NCBI GenBank assembly: GCA_944470555.2 | Contig: OX104132.1 | Location: 3,605,755 to 3,669,754 of the forward strand | Length of the DNA: 64,000 bases | Source: Heterobilharzia americana | Lineage: Eukaryota > Platyhelminthes > Trematoda > Strigeidida > Schistosomatidae | Direction: 5' to 3' | In this document: in pieces, positions 22,800 to 35,172 of the stretch | How positions within the stretch are numbered: position 1 is the first letter of the stretch | Layout of the letters: every line of letters begins with the position of its first letter | Notes under the pieces: generated by a model | The model's input: the letters and a program-made list of their open reading frames with translations, nothing else | The model's database searches: none | What the model was told of the DNA's origin: nothing | Made by a program: the position numbers and the translations under genes

Positions 22800-23600
22800 A
22801 GCAGCCTCTGTGTTTAAAGGTGATAAGCTGGTTGTACCGCTTCTTTAATTTCTGTCTTGATACGCGGCTTGTCCCGTGCAGCAGCAATATTTTTAAAGTT
22901 GCTGTGTAGCCTTATGTGGTGCTTTAGTTTAATAAGCCTTGTGGTATCAAATGAAGTAGTGAGCTTGAAGGTCTTGGGGCAACTGGAATGTGTTGACTTT
23001 TTGAGGAGGCGCCTGTATTCCTATCACACCACATGAGTTTAATACCTTTTTCTCAACTACATCCAAGGGTAGGGTATCAGGTATGTTATACACGATGGCC
23101 TGTTGAGACGGCGATAGTCTCTTCACTACCTCCATTGCCAAATAGTATTTTGAGTTTTCTGCTTTCCCAATATGGTCTTCGACTAAGTTTCATGCTTTCT
23201 AAGATGTGCTAATGGTTGGAAATCCCCAACTACTCTTCGGATCTCTTCACCATGGTCTTAATATTATCTGTTTCTTTCCTGTAGTCGTTAATGCTGTTAC
23301 TCATCACTGATATGGTGCCTTCAGCTCTGACGAAGGGCGTGGGGCATGCCAGTTCATTGAGATCTGGGGTATACGGAGAAACGGTACTTCTGCCTCAGGA
23401 AGGAGCCCTAAACTGACTAAATCTTTGCTTTTTCTCACCACAGGGGCCGGCTTTAGAGCACTTGATCTTAGATCTTCCCATTTAAGAGGACGTTCAAATC
23501 GAAACTCCGTGTCCAGGTAGAAAAGCGGCAAATGTCTTTAGTTGGAATGCCAAAACGTTGGTAACACTATATGAGGAGAATGGCGTAGCCGTAAACCAAA

Positions 23601-25269
23601 TGTGTGAGATAAATTAAAATATCACGACAAATATATAGTGGCAAGTAGTTGGACATAACAGGAAATTCGTTAGTTGATTTAATCAAGAACCACGTGAAGA
23701 TGATTCGCATTGATCCAACTTTACCGCGGCGCCACTTGAATCAAGACAATCCGCATTTTTGTGTGTATATCTTTGAATGACGGAGATAATCATGGATGTA
23801 AAGACAGCATGCATTCATGAACGCTAGGTTATATGATGCAAGTATTTCTTTAAATGGCATGCTTAACTTGGAGGTTGGAGGTACTGCAGGCCAAAAGGAA
23901 CTCCTTACTGCTAAAGGGTACTGAGGCTTTTAAAATGGTGGAAGATTTGTGTGAACAAAAGGTGAGTCATTCTGTCACCAGTCTGCTACAGAGCAGTGAA
24001 GGGAAATGCAGTTGGTCGCCTGATTATCTTGAGAAGATAGTTCGCTGTTTACTCGGAATTATGGTTAGATAAAAGGGGGTGGCTGATGAACAGTCAACAA
24101 GAGGTTATGTAGAGGAAGCGATAGACGGCCCTCGACCCAATGATTGGTATCTCCTTCATTATCTTTTTGTAGACCGACGCAAAATAGGAATGTAGTGTTT
24201 TACCGCTCAGGCAGACGAGTAGGTCAGCCACCAAATTATGTGCTTTTAAATGGTTGGGACTGTGTTTTTTTTCGAGTTATGTGTTGCTGAGCTTTCGAAA
24301 GACACACGGCCACCACCGCTAGTATAAAGGAGATTTTCTTGTAAATGAGGATGCCTACTGGTGGTCGGGATTATTTTGATCTCTCTTCCGTTATCGACCC
24401 TGACGCACTACGTAGGGTACTGATCAGGCAGGTACTGAATCACATTGGGTCCAATGAGGCCGGCTAAGTGTTATGTAATAGTACCGCACCCAGTCTCCTT
24501 TAATTGCTGACCCCGAGTACCATTCTCTTGCCATGGCTAGTGTTCATTTGTGCTTCGGTGACTTGTTGGTCCAACTTCTAGTTTTGTGAGGAAGGTTTTG
24601 TTTTCGCCTTTGTATTTACCCTTGCCCGTTGGTTATTTTACATCCTAATATTTTTTATGATAGTGCCCTGTCACACCTCCTACTAATGGCTGAGGACGAC
24701 AACTATACTGGGCAAACTGCTGTAACTCTTCATCTTCCCATCTTCTGGGCACGTAGACATCCCTGTGGTTTGCTCAAGTTGAAACTCAATTTGCCTTGAG
24801 GCATATAGTCTCACAAGAAACGAGGTCAAGCTTAGTTATCGTGTGCTTATCTGGAACATAATCGAAGAAGCGCCAAACATTTTCGATCACCCCACATAAA
24901 ATGAATATGATAGTCGCAAAGCCGCTCTCACCAAGCGGAATGCACTAACCCCGTGCAAGAACCGTTCAAAGACCTGCATCTCAGCGTAATCAGGCCTACA
25001 CAAGTGATTCATCAAATGAGATAGTCCTTTTTAGACTTCTAATTTAGCATTGCATCTCTCAAGCAACTGTGGTTGCAGAGATTGCCGCAGACGGTAAAAG
25101 GAGTCCCGGCACTTTTGTGACGACCGAAAATGTGTTTTGAACGTAGGAAACAGTTCAACGGGAACAAACTAACGCGACTTAGATAAAGTCCTGCTCAATC
25201 AAAGACTGGTTCAACGATATCAAAACAAGATTTGTAGTAAATCGGTGACAGATTCATAATATTTCTTTG
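23601..25269. other. Unassigned, probably old repeat
   Basis: Mixed base composition, no recognised protein. A short stretch at 24396-24445 (ACTACGTAGGGTACTGATCAG) loosely resembles 29920-29965, hinting at shared repeat ancestry. Confidence 0.3.
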
Positions 25270-25760
25270 GTACTATCAAACAACGAGTTATGCAAAAATT
25301 ACGAAAATACCTCAGTGGTGCCACTGGGCAACTGTGCAGTCCGGACGTTTCCCGGCAAGAGTTCGCGATGACAATCAACACGAATATTCTCAAAGAAGTG
25401 ATATCAGAAACTCAGCCTACCAGAATCAAATCAATGAATAAATATTTGCAGTTGACAGTCAAAAGACAGGCAATCAAATCACAGTTCAACCTTGACTTGG
25501 GCGAAAACAAAATGTCGTAAGCAGCATACCAACGCTATTTTGTCAACAATACAGCATCAAACAATAGCAAAGTGAAACAATCGTGGTAAGTCTAAGCCAA
25601 AACAAAGATAAATAGTGGTCATAAAGTCAAAAGGGGCAGATGAATGACAAAATAAAGGCACGTCGGTTATGGTCAGAAGCATAATGTCCATAACAGGGGT
25701 AAAAATATTTAGACAAATATCAATGCCTTCAAATTGGTGTTCAGAATGAATTTTCAAATC
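25270..25760 (+). repeat. Possible left LTR of a decayed Ty3/gypsy element
   Basis: Collinear blocks are shared with 29330-29760, for example CAATCAACACGAATATTCTC against GAATCAACAAGAATATTCCC, and GGGGCAG near the end. Identity looks low, perhaps 60% by eye. The pair brackets a gypsy pol remnant, which is what suggests LTRs. Confidence 0.35.
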
Positions 25761-26169
25761 AGTTATCCTGTTTCACCCCTTCATAACTCCATAGTGATGA
25801 AGCTGACAAAAGCAGCCAAGAGAGCAGTAGGTGTTGTTGAGCTGAGCAAGAGCACAACAGCAGCGACGTCCACCAGCATCGGCTCACACAAATACTCCTG
25901 CTCCCTTTCTGCAGACGGGCGGCTCAGCTTCGACGCTGTGGCTCACATCACCGAACTGTACTTGGGGTTATGCAAGATTAGGAGAAAAATGTGATCTATC
26001 AATCCCCGCAGTCACATGTCTTGCTCGCGCATCAAATTGACTTCTTGTCCTGGAGACGGGGGTTCCAAATCATGATCACCCCAGTCACTGCTGTGCTGGT
26101 ACCACAGACATTACGTTGAAAAGGCCATACGGCCCACTGGGTCTTGCACCTAGGAGCTAGGCAGTCGAG

Positions 26170-27990
26170 AAATGCGTAAGCCAGGACGTGACGACGACAA
26201 ACGTTGCTGGTGAACCGCTTTCCATTCTTTGTCACAGCCCGATATTCTGGTGTACGATTCCGGGGGGTTACCCGGCCAGAAGCTAGTACGAACACGACAT
26301 TCGCTCTTTGCCTGAAAGGGCACAGGCGGTTCAGGACTCTCCGGTGCCAGCGACCCTCAAACCTCTGCGAATGTTTCTTGGCATGATAGGTTGCTACCGC
26401 CGTTTTATTCTTCATTGTCGGCAGTTTGAAAGCGACCTCGAAAGCCTTCAAAGCACCCCAAAAATCAAGATGACCATAGTAGATGCCACTATGTTAGTGC
26501 CTCAGCATGCCAGGCCTCCTCCCAGCATTTCTGTTAATGTTCTAGCACAGGTATGAAGCTGTACTACTGCAGCTTAAAAATGGGACCTGGATATCCCCTG
26601 CTCTCTTTTCCGGGAAGCCATCTGCATGTGAAATGCGACACACCATACTCAGCCACCGTTTTGTCGAGAGACACGATTTAACCGTGTTTACGAATCACGA
26701 ACCCCTCGTGCAGATCTTTCGCGCCACTACGTTTTGGTACTCTTAACGTGACTCGCATCGTCTGCATCACACTTCATAACTTCAGCTGGACATCCGTCAT
26801 GTCTGATGAGAAAAATCCTGTGAGGATTCTTTGTCTCGCATTCGCACCGTTATATTGCTCGAATCTATTGACCTGCGGGAAATGGCAGAACTCTAGGCCT
26901 CCGGTGAGAGCGTGGACGACTGTCGGTGCCACCTGAAAATGGTGGGGGCGCCATTTTCTGCGACACATCCACAAGAACCCCAAGACATGTGGTTCCTGTA
27001 CCCCTGCGTCGGATATTATTTGAAAGCCTTCACAACCTCTCTCACCCTGGTATCCCTACCACAGACAAGCCAATATCAGTTAGGTTTTCTTTGTCCTGAA
27101 TTAAATGCGACGTGCAAGATTGCGCGCGCGCTTTTTCACGGCATCAGCACCCAAAAGTTCACAGTCATAATGAAATGCCACCGAGGCTGCCGCCGCGACC
27201 TGCCCACATTTTACTCACGTTCATCCGAACATCGTTGGCCTACTTCCACCTTCAAATGGCCACTTGCATGTTCTTCCATGTATAGATTGTTTCACTCGTT
27301 GGGTAGAAGATATTTCAACACCTAACATGACAGTGGAAAGGGGTGTCTTGGGTTTTCAAAGAAAGATAGGTAGCGCAGTTTCGATGCCCTTCTACTGTGA
27401 CAACCGACCGAGGGCTACAGTTTGAATCTGCTAGCTTCATGGGGCTTTTGGTTATTTTGGGATGCAAACGCATTCGCACCACTGCGTATCATTTATCTTC
27501 TGATAACCTCATCGAACCGTCCCTTTGCCGACCTGACGCCTCGTTAATGGCTGTCGACACCATGAAATGGCTAAAATTTCTGCCACCAGCCATTCTTACT
27601 GTTCGCTTCGCCCTCAAGGCGTATATACGGTATATTTCAGCAAGATCGGTCCACGGAACCATACACTGTTTTCCTGGCGAACTGGCTACTTCGAAGAGTA
27701 GTAAGCTAAATCTTTCCGACGCACATAGCTATGCTGAAAATATTACTCGTCTTGTGAATAACCTTCAACCGACACCCCTGCGCTGGCAGAGAAGAGGGGT
27801 ACAGTTAGACGTGTAGATTCGCGAACGAACACAAGTTTTTGTGTGCTATGGTACTGTTCGAAAACCTTCGCAACCTCCCTGAGATGGAACCTTCGGAATT
27901 TTCAGGAAGAAACAAGAGTTTCCTAGCATCGAATGATCAGGACGGCAAGAAACTGCAGGTATCGACCACTTGAAGAAAACGAGTATAAAA
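26170..27990 (+). mobile_element. Decayed Ty3/gypsy pol (RT end, RNase H, integrase)
   Basis: Plus strand, in order: LPERAQAVQDSPVP and FLGMIGCYRRFILHC (end of RT; family FLGM.NYYRRFIP), SPALFSGKPSACEMR and HDLTVFTNHEPLVQIF (RNase H; TDHKPL), then TTDRGLQFESASFMGLL and KRIRTTAYHLSSDNLIE (integrase core; TDRG.QFES, RTTAYHP, NG..ER), W..FLPPAILTVRFALKA and a C-terminal DAVRKP-like segment. The catalytic Asp of TDRG survives, but the Glu-Arg pair is changed and frames shift repeatedly. It is an old copy. Confidence 0.78.
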
Positions 27991-29329
27991 GATGATCTAC
28001 TTCACTTTACATCAAAACTGTCGGGGAAAACCTCGTCAGCAGACCCTGAAAAAGACTCTCAAAAACCCCGATTGTTCTGATAAAACCACTGCCAATTGCA
28101 CCCATGTGGTACCTTCAAGTCACGTTTGCAGGTGTGTACACTAGCCTAGACGTTGTGCGGACTTCGGTAATGAAAATAGTTGCCATTCTTATTTTTATCG
28201 CTATCGTATATGACATCAGGTGTTTGTCATTGAGGGAGAACTCATTAGTGACATGGTCCGAAGGCTGACGATAATTTCTGCCTGTGGTGAGGATGGCGAG
28301 TATTTGTCAAGCGAGGCCCTGGGAAGGCTGGAGGGGAGTGCGTTTTGCCACGAACATGGGAGATGTTTTCTGTGTGCCACCTTATCGGGGTGCGATCGAT
28401 GTCATCCCTTACCATCATAACTGCCGTACCAATGCGCATGAAGATCAGTGTGGCAATCTTTAAGTGTGCTGGGTGGCCTCGTAAAATATTCACTTGGTTG
28501 CTGATGTATACTTCCGTATACTTGAAGTGGGGAGAAAGATTCAGTGTAATGGACCCTTGGACGGTTTTCCAAAAGTTTGTTCCTGGAGTCACGTCCAGTT
28601 CAGGTGCTTTATCATCGGAACCAAAAAATGCTTAGAACAAGCCTTTGGGCAGTTGTTTTGCTGGAAGAATTTGTGAGAGGAGACCTAATGCATCATGTAG
28701 TGGAGCCGCAGTCGACAGAAGCTTCCTCCTTTTACGGCCCAATAGACGAATGAATCTCTCTTCATATTCCAGGAAAAGCCCAACCCAAACTCGGTTGGAA
28801 ATATTTCCGTACCGATTTCTCATACAGCTTGAGTTCTTGCATATGGAAATATTGATTCTACAACCTATTCACAGTTGCATACCCACCCTGCCAGTTGGAC
28901 ATTCTCCATTTTGAGAACCACAATCGTTCCACTAGTGGAATGCTGTCTAATATGACTTCACTGGAGACTGGTTGATGATCTACAGGGGTATTTTCGTCGG
29001 AAACCTAATTAACCCTCCTACGCCCATCAAAGTACAAGGTACTTACAGGTTGACTGAGGGCATAGATGGTGCAGAAAGATCATGGGACCATAGTAAATAA
29101 ATATACAGTCAAGAGGTACTCCGTGTTACAACCAAAAGCAAATTATTTCTCCCTGAACGCTGGAAACGGCTCAACGGGGCGCAGTCCAGACAAGTCACCG
29201 TTTGGCTGCGTCTGTGCAGTTTAATTGAGTCATGCACAAAGACTGTCTCAACAACATATATTATTATACATAGACATATCATATATGATATCATTATACT
29301 TCAACAATGTCAAAACACAATTTGACTTT
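27991..29329. other. 3' internal part of the gypsy remnant, unassigned
   Basis: Lies between the integrase end and the possible right LTR. Frames at 28245-28592 (minus) and 28345-28635 (plus) are open for about 100 codons but match nothing I know. Confidence 0.3.
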
Positions 29330-29770
29330 GTATGTCTGTGACAGTACTAAACAATAACAAGTTATATAAGCACTGCAAACGTACCTCAACATTGCGGCTG
29401 GTCAACTGATAAGTACAGAGGTTTCTCTGATGCATAATAGGTACTTTACAGCGAAATAATGATTTACCAAATATCACTAGTGAATACCTGAGAATCAACA
29501 AGAATATTCCCAACAAAATGAAGGCGAAATTCTGCCTGAAAGAATCACATCAAGCAATAAACGTTTCGATTGGACACCGAAAGGACGAGGGGTTACTTCA
29601 CAGCTCAGCTTTGAGTTGAGACAGACGAAGTTTCGGCAATAGTGAAACAGCCCCTTGTAGTCAACAGCCCAGCGCCACGTAACAATAAAGTGGGGCAGTA
29701 AGGAAGCCTCAATCAAAACAAAGACAGACAATAAGTGTTAGGTCGAAGAAGGCAAGCAGATGAGGAGACA
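29330..29770 (+). repeat. Possible right LTR of a decayed Ty3/gypsy element
   Basis: Partner of 25270-25760 in the same order and orientation. Without an alignment I cannot fix the ends or find a TG...CA pair. Confidence 0.35.
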
Positions 29771-32429
29771 GCATTACATAGGTCAAAGGTGAAGGATAAT
29801 TTCTTCAGAGAAAGCAGAAATATTCCAGTAAATATCGAAAATGTCAAGTAGAGTGCTCAGAAGGGGTTTTCAAATCATTCCAGTTTACTGGGACCTCCTT
29901 TGTTTGATACACCCGTCCCTACGCCGAAGTAGGGTAGGTGCTGATCTGTCAGGTTCTCAACCCTGAACTTGCAATAGCTTGCCCAACACAGCTTCAAAGC
30001 ATTCTAAGAATACTAATAACCGCAACTGGTTCTTGTAAGACCTCTTCAATAAAAAGTACTCTAAGGTGTAGACGCGCGACCAAATAAAGTACAAAATGTT
30101 CGCTGCTTTCTAGGGTTTATGACTAGGTAATGTGTAGCAAACCATTGGACCTCTTCAGGTGTTGAATGTGATTGGCACCTTTCGAATATATGCCCCTTCA
30201 ACTGGTGATTATTCCTAGCTTCTTTGCGTCTTCCCGCTAGACTACTAGCCCTTGCCAGTCGTCTTACTAAGTGCTCAGGTGCAGTCTGATCTTCTTCACA
30301 AATGTCAAGTGGTCGGCAACTCTCGAATCCTCACATTATTGCAATCTCCAAGTGCTTGTTGAACATCTTAGACGGGTGGTCGGTCAGCCCAATCATTTTT
30401 CACCTTCGACAGAATGCTCTAGGGTGGTCCACATTCTCGCGATCATGCAATATCTCCAGATCGACCGACGCGTGATAGCTACTCGAAGAGCCACAGAAAT
30501 TACTTCTATGCGGAGTCGTTATCACACTTCGGACACAACACAACTTATCCAGGTGTTTTTTTACTCCAGATGCTTGACTTCTGCCTCCAGGATGCTGCTA
30601 AAGGACCCAGCGTGGGTCTAAGTCATGGCAACAAACTGATATTCCAACGTGTTCCCTCTGCGGTCGCCTTGGTTTGATAATTCTCAAATGGCTGCCAACC
30701 TTAACCTGGCGCAACAGTAGGATCCATTCGCTTAATGTGGGATGGTGAATGGAATTGGCTGCTCTCTCATCTTCTAAATAATACAGGTGGTCCTGAGATA
30801 CAAACCTGGTTTATTTTAATGCGAAGAAAATACTTCCACTTGTCCAACCTGTAAATTTTTGCATACTTATTCTGCAGGAATGTTCCATTACATGAACATG
30901 CAGCACTTATATCTTTCAGTGACGATAAACAGGGTTTGAGATTACCTTCCATGAAGATACACGTAATTTATACAGTAAACTACTGATACTTGTAAAACTA
31001 TTGTGTGCCCGTATATTCGGGAATAAGTGTTATTATTACTATTATTGTTAGTATGGCCTCCTATTCACTTCCAAGCATTTGGGCTAAAGGGCTCAATATT
31101 TGGTGGTCACACTTAAGGGGCAACTTCTACCGTCAAGGCCTAGATCTTCAGTGATTTTTTTCAGATGACACTGTTGTTCGTAATCCAATAATGTATGTGT
31201 TTCTGTAATCCCTTCTGGGTCTTTAGCCCCCCTAGGGCAATACCCAAGTCTGCCCTACGAGACCCAACGCTTCTTGTTAAATCGGCTACTACATGCAGCA
31301 GAATGATGTATTGTCTCGCAACCAACACATCTACGTATCGGTCCAGAACGAGAAAATGTAGCGGTGACAGTCATTAGAAAAACTTGACAGACACTGCCTT
31401 TCCACAGGTAGTTTGTTTTTATCGGCTGGTCCGTCCAGTAGTCGTAAGCATTTTGTTGGTTTATGGTAGTTATGACAAAAGCTGAGATCCTCAGAATTAG
31501 GCACTTCTTAACACCTGTTAGCTTTCCATTTCCCTCTACTAAACAAGAATGTGACCTCCCGAAAAATCGCAAGCCAGAAATCTTCATTTGATCGTTCCGC
31601 AGGTTGCGCCGTACCAGCCTCGTGTACTTCGATCAAATTACTCCATTTCCTTCCTCAACAAATCAAGCTAAGGCTCTATAAACAGGTTTGCTTCCGATGA
31701 TCGAAATTTTGTTGGAGACCTAACTGTGTTGAACATCCACGGGTAATGGACCAAGTAAGGACTCTTGTTTGGTGGGCGGATTTAATTCTGCCAAATGACA
31801 CGTCTAAGTCAAAATCATTTGTACGTTTTTCAGATTTGCAGGTAATCTTAGGGATGCAGTGAAGATCACGGTGGGATTGAATAAAGCATCCGAACCTGTG
31901 AGACACTTGGTGACCTGAAAGCCTTTTAAAAACTGCTAAATAACTCTATTCAACCTGGCCATGGAGCATTGGCCAACGTCACTGTGGTGATCCTCGTTGG
32001 ATTCCAAACAAAGTTACACATTAAAAAGCAAAATCCATGTGCGATCAAACTTTCCTCTTCATGTTTGTGGTTAGTAGAATGAGTAACCCACCTATGTGAG
32101 CATCATTGAATTTTTGCAGATGGCTTTAGGAAAATGTTGGGTAGCTATACAATGACATGTGGACTGAGTTCATCCAACTGAGAAAATAATCAGGCCAACG
32201 AGAAAACCTGGCATCAAACTAGTGCGACGTTTTAGGCTGCCTTCACATCTATCCTGTCTTAATGACTTCATTATTGTGGACACGATTCCGTGTTCTACTC
32301 TTTCGTGTGATGCCTTTCCTGTTTTATCACTGGCTCATTATCAGTGTCATAGCTATTCCTTTTTTCGTCATATCTGACATTACTTTTCCTGCTGTTTTCT
32401 CCACGTTCTACTCTTTGCAGCTTAATTTC
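29771..32429. other. Unassigned, probably decayed repeats
   Basis: No recognised gene. Features of note: a TTATTATTACTATTATTG tract near 31030 that may be a retrotransposon tail (minus), and a minus frame at 31587-31255 with a Cys/His cluster (CVGCETIHHSAACSSRF) that recalls a retroelement zinc knuckle without matching its spacing. Confidence 0.3.
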
Positions 32430-32510
32430 GTAATAATAGTAGCAATAACTGCTTTATTCCAAACAATACATATGGTACAGTGTGGAATTCTCAGCATGTA
32501 ACAGTTCAAC
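32430..32510 (-). mobile_element. 3' tail fragment of a non-LTR element
   Basis: The minus-strand stretch containing GTTTGGAATAAAG and GAATTCCACACTGTACC resembles 55518-55600, which runs into (ATT)n. I read both as 3' ends of one retrotransposon family without its coding part. Confidence 0.45.
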
Positions 32511-32989
32511 AAATTCATTCTCTGTACAACGGGTTTAGGAGAAATAGTGATTAAATCTAAATAACGCTTATAAAAACAGTAATGAAAGCCACACTGTAAA
32601 ATAGGCACCTTGTATTACATTAGCTTTTGGATTGTGCCGCTGAATGAACAGAAAATCGAGCCTAATTTCGGTGGCAGTTGAACAAGTCAGTATCAAAATA
32701 TGCAATCCGATGTATCTATCCAAGGAACAGTAATGCGCTATACTTCTATGCGTTTGTAAGTCCATCACTTACTGGTGAGCCGTTTCTTTTTTGTTTTATT
32801 GTTACCTGGAAAATAGCAGCCTCGGCCCATTTTAAAAGTGCGCAAGAATGCATGATACGTTTAAAGGACAGATTTAAGAAAAATAAAACAAATTGAAAGG
32901 AAAGAAGTTGATGTAACATATTCGGTGGAAATTTTTCGGCAGCCCATGGTCTAATCGGGCAGGCCAACGTTAGTAGAATTTAATTTAGT

Positions 32990-33280
32990 TCTTCCCTTGC
33001 ATTTGCCTCATTTTCTTCTCACCTTTATCGTTTCTTATGCAATCAGCCCGAACAATTGTCTAGCCATCTCAGATATACCACAGTCTTAGAACAAATCTTA
33101 CATCTTCTTGCAAACCTAACGAATATCTAACCACTCGTCAGTTACAGCAGACGAGTGCCTGAATCTACTACATCAAAATCCATTGACTATCAGGAACCGT
33201 TCTGCAAGACCTAAAGAGAGCACTAAAAACCATCTGGTTGATGCAAGTTTATGAAAAAGATACTATATATCCTTAGGGGA
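32990..33280 (+). mobile_element. CR1-like 3'-UTR fragment
   Basis: Plus-strand copy of the CR1 3' UTR: AACCGTTCTGCAAGACCT and CTACTACATCAAAATCCA align in order with the complement of 14990-15240. No coding part. Confidence 0.5.
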
Positions 33281-33369
33281 GGCAAATTTTATTGGTTCCA
33301 GGTTAGTATTCATCATGGACTGACATCACTTAGAGAAATATTGGGAACGTAGGACTTCATCTCTACACT

Positions 33370-33890
33370 GTAACCGTTGGAGTGACTTTTCCTGCTGTTT
33401 CCGTGATTATACGTTCCTTTATGAAGTTGTCAGGTTCTCTAGTTTCACTTATCGTTTTGAGTGACTTGTCAACTCCTTTGCTATCATATCTTTCAATCAT
33501 ACAGTGCCTAATCTCCAATTTAGAGCACTTATCGAATTTCCTCCTACTGAAGAAGGACAAAATGTACGTACCTTCCCATCCAAGTATTTTGCTTGAAAAC
33601 TTTCCTCTCACATCAAATCGCCCGTTCTTTTTAAGAGAAGAACATCAAGAAACGCGGTATTACTTCCAAACTGCTTCTCATGTGTAAACTTCATCGTGTT
33701 GTACGCTTCACTAACTCTGAGGAACGTCTTCACCCTGCCCGCTATTTTGTTTTCGTATAGAATAAAAGCGTCATCCATATATCGATAGAAGGATAAGATC
33801 TATCCCATAAACCGATTAAAAGGCAGAACAATGTCTACTGACATAGCCAGCTATTGATGTGAAGAGTTGAGAGGAAAGTTAGGATGTCAT
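33370..33890 (-). mobile_element. Penelope-like element reverse-transcriptase remnant
   Basis: Minus strand: LSFYRYMDDAFILYENK (RT motif C, YMDD near 33765-33782), then VKTFLRVSEAYNTMKFTHEKQFGSNTAFLDVLL, with FLDV in the place typical of Penelope-like RTs, then LDGKVRTFCP. Stops and frameshifts follow. An upstream LPFNRFMG segment could be the decayed motif B. Penelope-like elements are known in schistosomes. Confidence 0.65.
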
Positions 33891-34089
33891 CAAAGAATTA
33901 TCGCTCAAATGTACCGTGAGCACCAACTTCAAATTTGATGATACACTATTCAAGATAAGTGATTGGAACCACCTTGGCCATGCTACTGGGTTCCTATATT
34001 ATCACAATTACATAATATGGACTTATAACTGTGTAATTTGAAGAAATTAGTGTAAAGTATATTCTTCATTCATCCAGATGTTTTCCAGC

Positions 34090-34320
34090 TTAAAATGAGA
34101 ACTTCCAAGGAGTTAACAGTATTTGTTTAATTGTCACATTTGAAACATTGTTCAAATGCATCCCTGAAAATATCTCAGAAACAGTGACTTTACAGGACAT
34201 TCTAGCAACTAATGAGACAGCCAAATAAATTCTTTCATTGTATGGTAGAAAACTGTTCAGGCTAAATATCAACGCTTGAATGATCACCTCAGCAGCTGAC
34301 AGCATGGCATTTAAAGTCAC
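34090..34320 (-). other. Unrecognised 76-codon open frame
   Basis: Frame with plausible protein composition (SAAEVIIQALIFSLNSFLP, RIYLAVSLVARMSCKV) but no known family and no clear splice sites or partner exons. It may be chance or part of the nearby Penelope-like remnant. Confidence 0.2.
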
Positions 34321-34845
34321 TCATGTATTAGAGGCGCGAAGAAATTGAGTGGTTTACACTAGCAAGTAAAAAGATATTTGACATTGGATATTCGATGAAT
34401 AGCAACATAATATGAATCTGTAGTGACTGTATGAAACTGTGTATACACCGTTTACATTAAAAATATTTCCCTTTCATCGCCTTCCACATATTTTCTACAT
34501 TCTACCTAATACTTGTAAAAATGAATGTTGTTTATTTGTACACCTTTTGGTTGTGGCGGATACACTGAATTAGACGCTACTGCTGAACGTGAAAATATAG
34601 TTTGTTTCTATCCATTCCGACTTCTACCTCCGTTGACTATTGTCTGACATGAATACTCATTGATTGTCTTTGGATTTTACAGGAACGCTCATCCTACTTC
34701 CAAATACCGCCACAATCAAGCCAACTAAAGTCGATTGTGGTGAGCTAACAAGTATTACCTTCTGAACTGTGGAGTATACCTAATTGTGGTGGACAGTATC
34801 GGAGGGATAGCATTCAAGTTACCGGTTGTTATCCATAACAGACAA

Positions 34846-35172
34846 CCAGAAAGAATAAACAACAAGGAACTCTGGCTGGCAACAAACCAACCAACCAACA
34901 ACCTATCACCCAACAAATATGCAGTGAAAGAAAATGGAGATGGATTGCATAAGGCATACACTGGGAAGGCCGATTGGGGATATCACGCCTCAGAGCAAGC
35001 CGTTGAGTGGAATGCAAAGGGGAAACTACGAGTTTGGCGTCCAAGGCGAGAGTGACATGGAGGAGATGGTGTGATGAAGAAATGAAAAGACTGCAGAGAA
35101 GAGAGTGCAATGGAAGTGTGCTACTGAAGCCCTATGTTCCACTAGGAACCCAAGAGAGGAATAACAAATAAT
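34846..35172 (+). mobile_element. 5'-truncated RTE 3' end
   Basis: Plus-strand C-terminal tail of the 36-kb RTE family: ISKNELW-like RINNKELWLATNQ, the NKYAVKENGDGLHKA segment, LRVWRPRRE, then the CCACTAGGAACCCAAGAG 3' end and an AACAAATAAT tail. Frames are broken. I could not find a clean duplication. Confidence 0.75.

Larger units (their letters stand above)
19320..23600 (-). mobile_element. Nearly full-length, inactive CR1-like retrotransposon
   Basis: In order on the minus strand: ORF1-like part (23531-22161), endonuclease with ISGDFNLPKV (GDFN motif near 21480) and NGDHRMVF in place of SDH, RT with motif A as SGISKAFDEVSHS (near 20250), motif B as VPGPLLL, motif C as YPDDLNVV (near 19990), then MLGLEPLWEEQLRMNL and WNGLPEEIR at the C-terminus. 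Overall length of about 4.3 kb is right for CR1. Each domain is cut by frameshifts or stops. Upstream context is other dead elements. Confidence 0.8.

Noticed and set aside
34846..35172. Target-site duplication for the RTE fragment here
   Set aside because: I compared both flanks and found no match longer than six bases, so I do not claim one.
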